NCBI RefSeq assembly: GCF_010727125.1
Contig: NZ_AP022564.1
Location: 3,410,001-3,474,000, forward strand
Direction of reading: 5' to 3'
DNA length: 64,000 bases
Source of the DNA: Mycolicibacter terrae
GTDB lineage: Bacteria > Actinomycetota > Actinomycetes > Mycobacteriales > Mycobacteriaceae
Below the pieces are notes generated by a model, which made no database searches, was not told the origin of the DNA, and saw only the letters and a list, made by a program, of their open reading frames with translations. The stretch's first letter is position 1; every line of letters starts with the position of its first letter. Positions 25,347-35,249 of the stretch are shown piece by piece. Both the position numbers and the translations under genes were made by a program.

Positions 25347-27124
25347 CGCTGTGCCCAGTCGACGAGGTGTTCGGCGCCGTCGTCGAGCTCGTCGTCGGCG
25401 GCCAGCAGGTAGCGGTACCGCGGCACCGTGGCCAGCAGTTCGGCGTGGGTACCGACCGCGCTGATGCCGCCACCCTCGAGCAACGCCACCCGGTCGGCCA
25501 GCGCCACGGTGGAGGCCCGGTTGGCCACCACGATCGCGGTGATCGGCTCCGGCCCGTCACGCAACACCCCGCGCAGCGCGTCGGTCACGGCGGCTTCGGT
25601 GTGCACGTCCAGCGCCGACAAGGTGTCGTCGAGCACCAGAATCGTCGGTGTGGCCAGCAGGGCCCGGGCCAGCGACAGCCGCTGACGCTGCCCTCCCGAG
25701 AGACTCATCCCCTGCTCACCGATCCGGGTGTCGAGCCCGAACGGCAGGTCATAGACGAAATCCGCCGAAGCCGTCGACAGGGCGCGGGCCAGCTCCGCAT
25801 CGCTCGCGTCCGGCCGGCCGAGCCGCAGATTCTCCGCCACCGACATGGAGAACAGCGTCGGGTCGTCGAAGGCGGTGATCACCGCCGAACGCAGCGCCGT
25901 CAGGGTCAGCGAACGGATGTCACGTCCGCCGATGAGGATCTGCCCCTCGGAGACGTCGTAGAGCCGCGACAGCAGCATCGCCAGCACCGTCTTTCCCGAT
26001 CCGGTGGCGCCCACCAGGGCGACGGTCTCGCCGGGTTCGACGGTGAGGTCGACGCCGCGCAGCACCCACGGGCCATCCGAATCCGAATCGCCGAAGCGGA
26101 AGCCGACGTCGCGCAGCTCCAGTCGCCCCGACGGCGGCACCGGATCGTCCCCGTCGGTGATCTCGAGGGGCGCATCGAAGATCTCGGTGATCCGGTCGGC
26201 GGCGGTCATCGCCTCCTGGGTGGCCGACAGCAGGAAGCCCAGCGACGACACCGGCCAGACCAGCGACAGCATCAAGGTGATGAACGCGACCAGGGTGCCC
26301 ATCGTGACCTGATGGTGGCCGGCCGCGAACGCGCCGATCGCCAGCACCACGATCAGCGTGAGGTTGGGGATCACCTCCAGCAGCGTCCAGAACCTCGACG
26401 ACACCGTCACCTTGTCGATGCCCAGGTCGCGCAGGGTCTTGGCCTGGGTGTCGAAGTTCGCGAAGACGTAATCCTCGCGGCCGAACGCCTTGATGGTGCG
26501 CAGGCCCAGCGCCGACTCCTCGACAACGGTGGCCACCTGACCGGCCTGGTCCTGCGCGCGGCGCGACAGCCGGGTGTACTGGCGCCGGAAGTGCTGCACC
26601 ACCAGCGTCACCGGCACCATCGACACGCAGGCCACCACCCCGAGCGGCCAGTACAGCAGCAGCAGAATGGTCGTCACCGCCACGATCTGCAACGTGTTGA
26701 GCACCAGGAACACCAGCACGAACGACAGGAACCGCCGGATGGTCGCCAGGTCGTTCATGATCCGCGACAGCAGCTGCCCGGACTGCCAGCGACCGTGAAA
26801 CGTCATCGGCAACACCTGCAGCCGGGCGTAGAGATCCTTGCGGAGATCGGCTTCGACACCCATGGTGGCGTGCGCGACCAGCCAGCGCCGCACCAACCAC
26901 AGCACCGCCTCGCCGACCCCGAGCGCGGCGGCCGCCGTCCCCAGCAGCCACAGTCCGCGCTGGTCACGGTGGGCTACCGGCCCGTCGATGACGGCCTTGG
27001 TCATCAGCGGGATCGCCACGGTGGCGCCGAGGCTGACGACGGCGACCGTGATCATGGTGATCCACCTGGCCCGGTAGGGCCGCAGGTACGGCAGCAAATT
27101 GCGCAGCGCGGAGGCCGGATTCAC
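25343..27124 (-). CDS. ABC exporter half-transporter A (degenerate-site subunit)
   Basis: The 593-aa half-transporter has an N-terminal six-helix membrane domain and a C-terminal ATPase: Walker A GATGSGKTV, Q-loop FDDPTLF, signature LSGGQ, Walker B LVLDDTLSALD and ANRAS in place of the usual switch histidine. The catalytic Glu after Walker B is Asp and the switch His is Asn. Together with LSAGQ in the partner, one of the two ATP sites is degenerate, as is typical of heterodimeric ABC exporters. The start is GTG 27124. It is divergent from prrA with a 69-bp gap. Confidence 0.92.
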   Translation of the reverse strand: MNPASALRNLLPYLRPYRARWITMITVAVVSLGATVAIPLMTKAVIDGPVAHRDQRGLWLLGTAAAALGVGEAVLWLVRRWLVAHATMGVEADLRKDLYARLQVLPMTFHGRWQSGQLLSRIMNDLATIRRFLSFVLVFLVLNTLQIVAVTTILLLLYWPLGVVACVSMVPVTLVVQHFRRQYTRLSRRAQDQAGQVATVVEESALGLRTIKAFGREDYVFANFDTQAKTLRDLGIDKVTVSSRFWTLLEVIPNLTLIVVLAIGAFAAGHHQVTMGTLVAFITLMLSLVWPVSSLGFLLSATQEAMTAADRITEIFDAPLEITDGDDPVPPSGRLELRDVGFRFGDSDSDGPWVLRGVDLTVEPGETVALVGATGSGKTVLAMLLSRLYDVSEGQILIGGRDIRSLTLTALRSAVITAFDDPTLFSMSVAENLRLGRPDASDAELARALSTASADFVYDLPFGLDTRIGEQGMSLSGGQRQRLSLARALLATPTILVLDDTLSALDVHTEAAVTDALRGVLRDGPEPITAIVVANRASTVALADRVALLEGGGISAVGTHAELLATVPRYRYLLAADDELDDGAEHLVDWAQR

Positions 27125-27193
27125 CCAATCGACCCTAGAACGAAGTCACCGCCCCGCGGCGCATCCCGCGCTTAGCCGCGACATTCAGGCAAA

Positions 27194-27913
27194 ATGGCGG
27201 CCATGAACAACCCCGCCAACGCCGCTGCCGCCCCTCGGGTACTGGTGGTCGACGACGACTCCGATGTGCTCGCCTCCCTGGAACGCGGACTGCGCCTGTC
27301 CGGTTTCGAGGTGGCCACGGCGGCCGACGGCGCCGAGGCGTTGCGCAGCGCCAAGGAGACCCGCCCGGACGCGATCGTGCTCGACATCAACATGCCGGTG
27401 CTGGACGGCGTCAGCGTGGTGACGGCGCTGCGGGCGATGGGCGACGACGTGCCGGTCTGTGTGCTGTCCGCCCGCAGTTCGGTCGACGACCGGGTCGCCG
27501 GCCTGGAGGCCGGCGCCGACGATTACCTGGTCAAGCCGTTCGTGCTCGCCGAACTGGTGGCCCGGGTGCGCGCGATGCTGCGGCGGCGCGGGTCTTCGGC
27601 CAGCTCGTCGTCGGAGACCATCACCGTCGGCCCGCTGGAGGTCGACATCCCGGGCCGGCGCGCCCGGGTCAAGGGCGTCGACGTGGACCTGACCAAGCGG
27701 GAGTTCGACCTGTTGGCGGTGCTCGCCGAGCACAAGACCGCGGTGTTGTCGCGCGCCCAGCTGCTCGAACTGGTCTGGGGTTACGACTTCGCCGCCGACA
27801 CCAACGTCGTCGACGTGTTCATCGGCTACCTGCGGCGCAAGCTGGAAGCCGGCGGTGCCCCCCGGCTGCTGCACACCGTTCGCGGCGTCGGATTCGTCCT
27901 GCGCACGCAGTGA
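27194..27913 (+). CDS. prrA: response regulator PrrA
   Basis: The 239-aa OmpR-family response regulator has a receiver domain (about residues 15-130: acidic pair DDD, phospho-acceptor Asp in [11 protein letters not shown], conserved Lys in LVKPF) and a C-terminal winged helix (about 145-238, [15 protein letters not shown] ... RRKLEAGG). It is nearly identical to M. tuberculosis PrrA, an essential regulator linked to early intracellular growth and nitrogen response. The start could be ATG 27194 or ATG 27203. The last codons overlap the GTG alternative start of prrB. Confidence 0.96.
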   Translation: MAAMNNPANAAAAPRVLVVDDDSDVLASLERGLRLSGFEVATAADGAEALRSAKETRPDAIVLDINMPVLDGVSVVTALRAMGDDVPVCVLSARSSVDDRVAGLEAGADDYLVKPFVLAELVARVRAMLRRRGSSASSSSETITVGPLEVDIPGRRARVKGVDVDLTKREFDLLAVLAEHKTAVLSRAQLLELVWGYDFAADTNVVDVFIGYLRRKLEAGGAPRLLHTVRGVGFVLRTQ

Positions 27914-27921
27914 GGACCACC

Positions 27922-29265
27922 ATGAACGTCATGAACGCGCTGCGGCGCCTCTTCGCTCGCACGCCGTCGCTGCGGACCCGGGTGGTGCTGGCGACCGCGA
28001 TCGGCACCGCGATCGTGACGGTCATCATCGGTGCCATCGTGTGGGTCGGGATCACCAACGACCGCAAGTACTGGCTGGACCGCAGACTCGACGAGGCGGC
28101 CGGTCTGACAGTGCCGCTGATCGGCCTGGGCGAACTGCCCCGATCGGCCGGTGCCACCGATGCCGTGATCACCCTGCGCCGGGTAGGTGAGGTGACGTCG
28201 AACTCCGCGGTGGTACTGCCGCAGCTCGAGCCGGGGTACGCCGACACCGAGATCGACGGGGTGCTCTACCGGGTCCGGACCGTCGACATCCCGGGTCCCG
28301 GGCCGCGGTCGCTGGCGGTCGGCGCCACCTACGACGCCACCGTCGCCGACACCAACAACCTGCACCGCCGGGTGCTGCTGCTGTGCACGTTCGCGATCGG
28401 CGCCGCCGCGGTGCTGGGCTGGCTGCTGGCCGCGTTCGCGGTGCGGCCGTTGCGGCGGCTGGCCCAGCAGGCCCGGTCGATCGACGCCGGCGACGAGCGA
28501 CCGGAGATCGAGGTGCGCGGCGCCAGCGAGGCCGTGGAGATCGCCGAGGCGATGCGCGGCATGCTGCAGCGGATCTGGACCGAGCAGGACCGCACCAAGG
28601 AGGCGCTGGCGTCGGCACGCGACTTCGCCGCGGTGTCCTCGCACGAGCTGCGCACCCCGCTGACCGCGATGCGCACCAATCTGGAGGTGCTGACCACCCT
28701 GGATCTGCCCGACGACCAGCGCAAGGAAGTCCTCAACGACGTAGTCCGGACCCAGACGCGGATCGAGGCCACGCTGTCCGCACTGGAGCGGCTGGCCCAG
28801 GGGGAATTGTCCACGGCCGACGACCAGGTTCCCGTCGACATCACCGAGTTGCTCGACCGGGCCGCCCACGACGCGATGCGGGTCTTCCCCGATTTGAATG
28901 TCTCGCTGGCACCCTCGCCGACCTGCATCATCGTCGGGTTGCCGGCCGGGCTGCGGCTGGCGGTGGACAACGCGATCGCCAACGCGGTCAAGCACGGCGG
29001 CGCGACCCAGGTGCAGCTGTCGGCGGTCACCTCCCGTGCCGGTGTCGAGATCGCCATCGACGACAACGGCGCCGGGGTTCCCGAGGAGGAGCGCCGAATG
29101 GTCTTCGAGCGGTTCTCCCGCGGGTCGACGGCATCGCATTCGGGCTCCGGACTCGGGCTGGCCCTGGTGGCGCAGCAGGCCGGACTGCACGGCGGCACGG
29201 CATCGCTGGAGGACAGCCCGATGGGCGGGGTACGGCTGATGTTGCGGCTACCGCCGCCGCGCTGA
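27922..29265 (+). CDS. prrB: sensor histidine kinase PrrB
   Basis: The kinase of about 447 aa has an N-terminal helix, an extracytoplasmic sensor region (about residues 40-145), a second helix (about 150-172), HAMP, the phosphorylated His in SSHELRTPLTA, and a catalytic domain with N box DNAIANAVKHGG, G1 DDNGAGVP and G2 GSGLGLALV. It pairs with PrrA. A GTG at 27910 overlaps the prrA stop, but ATG 27922, after GAGG, aligns with the M. tuberculosis protein and is preferred. The gene converges on arfC. Confidence 0.95.
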   Translation: MNVMNALRRLFARTPSLRTRVVLATAIGTAIVTVIIGAIVWVGITNDRKYWLDRRLDEAAGLTVPLIGLGELPRSAGATDAVITLRRVGEVTSNSAVVLPQLEPGYADTEIDGVLYRVRTVDIPGPGPRSLAVGATYDATVADTNNLHRRVLLLCTFAIGAAAVLGWLLAAFAVRPLRRLAQQARSIDAGDERPEIEVRGASEAVEIAEAMRGMLQRIWTEQDRTKEALASARDFAAVSSHELRTPLTAMRTNLEVLTTLDLPDDQRKEVLNDVVRTQTRIEATLSALERLAQGELSTADDQVPVDITELLDRAAHDAMRVFPDLNVSLAPSPTCIIVGLPAGLRLAVDNAIANAVKHGGATQVQLSAVTSRAGVEIAIDDNGAGVPEEERRMVFERFSRGSTASHSGSGLGLALVAQQAGLHGGTASLEDSPMGGVRLMLRLPPPR

Positions 29266-29280
29266 CCGCGCAGTCGCCTA

Positions 29281-29625
29281 TTACGTGCCGCGAGCGTCCC
29301 AGCGGGTGAAGCCGGCCGCCTCGGCCGTCTGCTCGTCGATGAACCACACCTCGGCGATGGTCTGCCCGTAGCTGGGGCTCTCCGGGCCGTGGTAGAGCAT
29401 CGAGTCCTCGTTGCCTTTGATCGTCCAGCCCGCCGGGCCGCTGCCGCCTGCGCCGGCCCGCGCCGAGCCTTCGCCGTAGGGTGCACCGCCGGCCGGGAGC
29501 ACGGTGGTCTCGGCCTCGGCCGACACCGGAATCTCGCGTGTGACCCACCGGATGGCGAAGGCGAATGTCAGCAGCAGCCCCAGCCCGAAAGACAAGCACA
29601 TCAACCAGCAATTGGCGCCGTGCAT
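29281..29625 (-). CDS. arfC: ArfC, channel accessory protein
   Basis: The 114-aa protein has one N-terminal membrane helix (about residues 8-27) and a C-terminal domain (about 48-112) of the kind found in ArfC/'sunset'-domain variants: APYGEGSARAGAGGSGPAGWTIKG...VWFIDEQTAEAAGFTRW. It is the third gene of the arfABC operon; the start overlaps the arfB stop (TGATG). In M. tuberculosis, ArfB and ArfC are needed for full function of ArfA in acid tolerance and ammonia release. It is shorter than the M. tuberculosis ArfC because the central linker is reduced. Confidence 0.85.
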   Translation of the reverse strand: MHGANCWLMCLSFGLGLLLTFAFAIRWVTREIPVSAEAETTVLPAGGAPYGEGSARAGAGGSGPAGWTIKGNEDSMLYHGPESPSYGQTIAEVWFIDEQTAEAAGFTRWDARGT

Positions 29626-29777
29626 CAGTTCGCCCCCATCTCACGTGAGTCGGGCATTGCCGCAATGGCGTCTTGTCGGCTGGTGCGACGAATCGACACG
29701 ATGGTGAGTAACCAGGCGACCGCTGAACCCGCCACGAAGGCCAGCAGATACCACAGCCACTGAACAACGAAATCCAT
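29625..29777 (-). CDS. arfB: ArfB, 50-aa membrane protein
   Basis: A 51-codon frame begins at ATG 29777 and ends with TGA sharing one base with the arfC ATG. The peptide starts MDFVVQWLWYLLAFVAGSAV, i.e. one membrane helix, followed by a basic segment SIRRTSRQ and a polar tail. The length of exactly 50 residues and its position between arfA and arfC match ArfB (Rv0900). GGGAGA lies 8 nt upstream. It starts 13 bp after arfA. Confidence 0.88.
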   Translation of the reverse strand: MDFVVQWLWYLLAFVAGSAVAWLLTIVSIRRTSRQDAIAAMPDSREMGAN

Positions 29778-29790
29778 TCGATACTCTCCC

Positions 29791-30861
29791 TTAGCTCACG
29801 GTGATGGCGACACGACGGTTCTGGGCGCGGCCTTCCGGTGTCGCGTTGCCGGCGACCGGGTCAGCCGATCCGAACCCTTTGACGGTGACGCTGTTCGCGG
29901 GCACGCCCTGCGCCACCAGGAAGTCGGCGACCGCCTTGGCCCGGCTGGTGCTGAGGGGGACGTTGATGCCGTCGTTGCCGGTGTTGTCGGTGTAGCCGCT
30001 GACCGCCACATGTGCTCTGCGGCAACCCTTCAGCCTCTCCGCGACCCGGCTCAGTTGCTGCCGGGTGGCCGGCGACAGGGCCTGGCCATTGGTCACGAAC
30101 GTGACGGGAATGCTCATCAGGGCGGTGATGTCGGCTTGCAGGTCGACGCAGTCACCGGCCGGGGCCGGCGTGGGCGTGTTGGCCGGATTCCGAGAAGCGC
30201 TGGGCGACAACGGACTCGGAGACCGAGATGCCGGGACCTCCGGGGCGCTCGGTGACGCCGGTGCACTCGGCGCCTCCACTGCGTCGGGCAGGACCAGAAT
30301 ATTGTTGGACAACTCCAGGTTTGGCCAAGCCGCCTTCGCGGCCGCCTCGACGGCGGACTTGACCGCGCCGGAAGCGGCGGTACCGATCAGCGTGACGGTG
30401 TCGCCGTTGATTTTGAATTTGAAGTCCGGCATGGTCACCGCGGCCCGGAACACCGATATCAAGGCGGCGGAGTCGGGCACGGCGACGCCCGGTTTGATGT
30501 TGAGGTTGTCGACCAGTTCGACATCGCTGCCGTAGACGCCCGTGAGCATATCGAGCAGCCATGTCCGCGTTGCGATGTCGGGCAGGTCACCGTTGAGGGT
30601 GATGACATTGCCGTTACGCAGAACCGCCAACGGGGCGAACGACAATCCCGGTGTGCTCACACTCGGCGCCGAAAGCGATGGAACGGCGACGCGGTTTGCG
30701 GTGATGTCGAGTTTCGAGCGATCCGCCATTCCGACGCCGATCAGCGTCAGTAGCAAGGGAATTGCCGCCAGGGCCAAAAGCCAACCGCCACCGGGAGGTC
30801 GACGGTAAAAGCGCGATACCTTGCGCCAGGCCGTCACGGTCGGGTTTTCGGAGCCTGGCAT
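29791..30861 (-). CDS. arfA: ArfA (OmpATb), BON plus OmpA-like peptidoglycan-binding protein
   Basis: The 356-aa protein has a single membrane helix (about residues 26-45), two BON-like repeats (about 75-200), a Pro/Ser/Ala linker (about 205-235) and a C-terminal OmpA-like domain (about 240-355). The OmpA-like domain carries the peptidoglycan-binding pattern: VSGYTDNTG, LSTSRAKAVADFL and GRAQNRRV. It corresponds to Rv0899, required for growth at acid pH. The start ATG 30861 has AAGGAGG at 5-6 nt; the longer frame adds 15 codons without support. It is the first gene of arfABC. Confidence 0.94.
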   Translation of the reverse strand: MPGSENPTVTAWRKVSRFYRRPPGGGWLLALAAIPLLLTLIGVGMADRSKLDITANRVAVPSLSAPSVSTPGLSFAPLAVLRNGNVITLNGDLPDIATRTWLLDMLTGVYGSDVELVDNLNIKPGVAVPDSAALISVFRAAVTMPDFKFKINGDTVTLIGTAASGAVKSAVEAAAKAAWPNLELSNNILVLPDAVEAPSAPASPSAPEVPASRSPSPLSPSASRNPANTPTPAPAGDCVDLQADITALMSIPVTFVTNGQALSPATRQQLSRVAERLKGCRRAHVAVSGYTDNTGNDGINVPLSTSRAKAVADFLVAQGVPANSVTVKGFGSADPVAGNATPEGRAQNRRVAITVS

Positions 30862-30963
30862 GGATCCTCCTTGAAGATCGAAAAAGATTCTCGGTGTCCA
30901 GGACACGGCGAGTGTATGAGCTTCCGATCAGGCGATGGAGGAATTCACTCTAATTTCGTGCGC

Positions 30964-31437
30964 TTATCGCGGCGACGGCGAGCTGATCACAAACTCGTCG
31001 ACGATGTCGGCTCGCGGCCAGGCGTCCTTCGCCGCCTCCTCGACGGAGGCCGCCTCTGCCGCCCTGGCCGCGGTGCCTGCCAGCGTCACGGTGTCGCCGG
31101 CGACGCTCAACGCGAAATCGCTTATCACCGCAGCAGCTTCGAACACCGGAGCCGACACCAAGAAGTCCGGTGTTGTGACACCCGGCGCCAGACCGAGCCG
31201 GTCGATGACGGTGACATCGTCGGTCGAGGTGATCACCGCGTCCAACAGCGCCCGTTTGGCCACCGGGTCCGCCACATCTCCGGTCAGGGTGATCTCGTTG
31301 CCGCGGCGGATGACCGAGACCGGCACCGGCGCCGCGGCGCCGGGATCACTGCCCTCGGGCGAACCTTCGCGCAACCCACAGCCGGTCGCGCCGAGCAGCA
31401 CCGCGACCAGCGCGGCCGCGGCCAGCCAGGCGCGCAC
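30964..31437 (-). CDS. BON-domain lipoprotein related to the ArfA N-terminal region
   Basis: The 157-aa protein has a lipoprotein signal with lipobox LGATGC (Cys20). The mature part has the same BON-like pattern as ArfA: GNEITLTGDVADPVAKRALLDAV, a hydrophobic VIDRLGLAPGV stretch, then FALSVAGDTVTLAGTAA and a helix ending WPRADIVDEFVI. The GTG start follows directly on the TGA of the FKBP gene, so it is the third gene of gltA2-FKBP-lipoprotein. The next gene is arfA, 102 bp further. It could assist ArfA or be an independent cell-envelope factor. Confidence 0.78.
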   Translation of the reverse strand: MRAWLAAAALVAVLLGATGCGLREGSPEGSDPGAAAPVPVSVIRRGNEITLTGDVADPVAKRALLDAVITSTDDVTVIDRLGLAPGVTTPDFLVSAPVFEAAAVISDFALSVAGDTVTLAGTAARAAEAASVEEAAKDAWPRADIVDEFVISSPSPR

Positions 31438-31806
31438 TCAGCGGGTGCCGAGCAGATCGATCATGAAGACCAGGGTCTTGCCGGCCAGTTGGTGTCCGGT
31501 GCCGGCCGGTCCGTAGGCCAGCTCGGGCGGGATCACCAATTGGCGCCGGCCGCCCACCTTCATCCCCGGGATGCCGTCCTGCCAGCCCGCGATGAGCCCG
31601 TCGAGCGGAAACTCCAGGGACTCCCCGCGGTTCCAGGAGCTGTCGAACTCCGCACCGGTGTCGTAGTCGACGCCCAGGTAGTGGACGTTGACAAGGGCAC
31701 CGGGGGCGGCCTGAGCGCCGTCTCCGACCACGATGTCCTCGATGACCAGTTCGGTCGGGGGCGGGCCGCTCGGGACCGTGATCTGGGGCTTGGCCGGGTT
31801 CGTCAT
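31438..31806 (-). CDS. FKBP-type peptidyl-prolyl cis-trans isomerase
   Basis: The 122-aa single-domain FKBP has [52 protein letters not shown] and VFMIDLL, which carry most of the FK506-binding aromatic pocket residues (Tyr, Phe, Asp, Trp, Tyr). There is no signal peptide, so it is cytosolic. The ATG at 31806 lies 5 bp after the gltA2 stop, marking an operon. A longer open frame running into gltA2 is a shadow. Confidence 0.92.
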   Translation of the reverse strand: MTNPAKPQITVPSGPPPTELVIEDIVVGDGAQAAPGALVNVHYLGVDYDTGAEFDSSWNRGESLEFPLDGLIAGWQDGIPGMKVGGRRQLVIPPELAYGPAGTGHQLAGKTLVFMIDLLGTR

Positions 31807-31811
31807 GGCGG

Positions 31812-33107
<1,296 letters not shown>

Positions 33108-33215
33108 AGGGAACCCCTTTGCGCTATTCGGCTAACGAGTCGATTGGGTGTGTATAGGAAAAGGTAGTCGGTTCAGGGCCGGCGTGCCCGCCCGGGGCCG
33201 GGTATCGCGGCACGC

Positions 33216-34487
33216 TCATGGCGCCTCCGCCGGTCCCGGCCGACGGTAGCCGATGAAAGCCGGCGCCACCAGGGCAGCGAGCAGCACTCCGACGATGACC
33301 AGCACCCCGCCCCCGGCCGCCGCGGCGGCCGTGCCCACCGCCGCTCCGGCCGCGCCGTGCACGGCGTCGGCGAGTCGTGGGCCACCGGCGACGATCACGG
33401 TGAACACCCCCTGCAGCCGGCCCCGCATCTCATCGGAGGCGACCTGCTGCAGGATCGTGGAACGGAACGCCGCCGACACCATGTCGGCGGCGCCGCCGAC
33501 CGCCAGGAACGCCAGCGCCACCCACAGCACGCGACCCGCATGGCCGTCCGCGCGCGCGACCGCCAGCCCGAAGCCGGCCATCGCCGCGCCCCAGACCGCG
33601 ATCGAGACGACGATCGCCAGCCCCTGACGGGTGATCCGCGGCAGCCAGCCCGAAAACACCCCGCCTGCCACCGCCCCGACCGCCATCGCCGCGGCCAGCA
33701 GCGCCATCGTGGTGCCGCCCTCGACCGGCCCGCCGAAGTCCGCGGCGGCGATCTGCGGAAACAACGCCCTGGGCAGACCCAGCACCATCGCGATCACATC
33801 CACCACGAACGACATCAGCACCACGGTGTTGCCGGCCAGAAAGCGAAATCCGTCCAGCACCGCCGCCACCCCGAAACGGGAGCCGTCGGGCGAACCCGCG
33901 GGCGGCATCGGGACCAGCCGGAACGTCGCCCAGATGGGGAAGATGCAGGTCAGCGCATCGATCAGGTACAGGGTGGACAGGTCCACCCAGCCGAGCAGCA
34001 ACCCGGCCAGCAGCGGCCCGACGATCGCCCCGAACTGCATCACGGTCATGTTCAGCGAATTGGCGGCGGGCAGGTCACCGCCGGCCACCAGCCGCGGAAT
34101 CGCCGCGGATCGGGTGGGCGCGTTGATCGCGTAGAAGGCCTGTTGTACCGACAACAGGCACAGCACCATCCAGACCCCGCCGCCGAGCACCGCCTGCACC
34201 CAGAGCAGCAGCGATGCCAACCCCAGTCCGCAGGAGGCGATGATCAGCAGTGTCCGGCGGTCCATCGCATCGGCCCAGGCGCCGCCCAGCAGCCCGAAGA
34301 CCACCAGCGGCACCAGCGCGAACAGTCCCGCCAGCCCGACGTAGGCCGAACTGCCGGTCAGCGCGTAGATCTGGACCGGCACCGCGAAGATCGTCAGGTT
34401 CGCGCCGATGACGGTCGGGATCCCGGCCACCCACAGCCGCCGGAAGTCCGGGCTGCGCAACGGGGTGGTGTCGGCGAACAGTCTCAC
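33216..34487 (-). CDS. MFS transporter (EntS-like)
   Basis: The 423-aa protein has about twelve hydrophobic segments and the MFS loop motif GAWADAMDRRTLL between helices 2 and 3. The N-terminal pattern (RSPDFRRLWVAGIPTVIGANLT) resembles the MFS_3/EntS exporter group, which exports siderophores, macrolides or other small molecules. The GTG start lies 17 bp after the pdxH stop, so it is in an operon with pdxH. The substrate is unknown. Confidence 0.88.
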   Translation of the reverse strand: MRLFADTTPLRSPDFRRLWVAGIPTVIGANLTIFAVPVQIYALTGSSAYVGLAGLFALVPLVVFGLLGGAWADAMDRRTLLIIASCGLGLASLLLWVQAVLGGGVWMVLCLLSVQQAFYAINAPTRSAAIPRLVAGGDLPAANSLNMTVMQFGAIVGPLLAGLLLGWVDLSTLYLIDALTCIFPIWATFRLVPMPPAGSPDGSRFGVAAVLDGFRFLAGNTVVLMSFVVDVIAMVLGLPRALFPQIAAADFGGPVEGGTTMALLAAAMAVGAVAGGVFSGWLPRITRQGLAIVVSIAVWGAAMAGFGLAVARADGHAGRVLWVALAFLAVGGAADMVSAAFRSTILQQVASDEMRGRLQGVFTVIVAGGPRLADAVHGAAGAAVGTAAAAAGGGVLVIVGVLLAALVAPAFIGYRRPGPAEAP

Positions 34488-34504
34488 GCCAGCCGGGTCC
34501 GGGC

Positions 34505-35164
34505 TCAGGGCTGCAGACGCTCGATGCGTCCGCCGCTCACCCGAATCCGGTTGTGCAACCGGCCTTCCCGGCCCTGCCAGAACTCCACCACCTCAGCAGC
34601 GAGGACGTACCCGGCCCAGTTGGGTGCGACCGGGACCTGTTCGGCGTCGGCGAATCGTTCGGTCACCTCGACGAGCTGGCCGAGCAACGCCGCGCGCGAG
34701 GCGATCGGCGCCGACTGCTGCGACGCCCAGAAACCCAGCTGCGACGCCCGGGGCCGGTGCACCCAGTACTCGGCGGGGATCGCGGCGTCGGTCTTGGTGA
34801 CCCGGCCGCGGATGTGGACCTGGCGGCCCAGCTGGTACCAGGGAAACGTCGCCGAGGCGTACGGTGTCGCGGCCAACTGGGCGGCCTTGGCCGAACCGTC
34901 ATCGGTGAAGAAGGTGACGCCGTTTTCGTCGAGGTTCTTGCACAACACCGAACGGCTGACCGGTCTGCCGTCCTCGACCGTGGCCAGCACCATGGCGTTG
35001 GGCTCGGCGATCCCGGCGCGTTCGGCGTCGCCGATCCAGTTGCGCAGCAAAACCTCCCAGCCGTCCTCGAGCCAGTCCACGTCGAGGTCGCCGCAGTTGT
35101 CCTTCTCCCGGTATTCCACTCGCATCGCCGCCAGGTGCTCGTTGTCGGGGCCCGTCCTGTGCAC
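34505..35164 (-). CDS. pdxH: pyridoxamine 5'-phosphate oxidase
   Basis: The 219-aa FMN enzyme oxidises pyridoxine/pyridoxamine phosphate to PLP. Family stretches are [64 protein letters not shown] and the C-terminal [16 protein letters not shown]...RLQP, with the conserved substrate-binding residues. The start is GTG 35164; Met14 is an alternative, but the upstream segment aligns with the M. tuberculosis enzyme. It is located between citA and gltA2. Confidence 0.93.
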   Translation of the reverse strand: MHRTGPDNEHLAAMRVEYREKDNCGDLDVDWLEDGWEVLLRNWIGDAERAGIAEPNAMVLATVEDGRPVSRSVLCKNLDENGVTFFTDDGSAKAAQLAATPYASATFPWYQLGRQVHIRGRVTKTDAAIPAEYWVHRPRASQLGFWASQQSAPIASRAALLGQLVEVTERFADAEQVPVAPNWAGYVLAAEVVEFWQGREGRLHNRIRVSGGRIERLQP

Positions 35165-35249
35165 CGCATAACGCTACGCCCCGGCGCGTCCCGGTCGGCC
35201 TTACCGGCCGGTAGCAACCGCCGGGGACCCGAGTGGAAGAATCGGACAC

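Noticed and set aside
23568..27175. Two 600-aa plus-strand frames over the ABC exporter genes
   Set aside because: They are His/Gln/Arg-rich shadows of the ABC half-transporters, which show all Walker and signature motifs on the minus strand.
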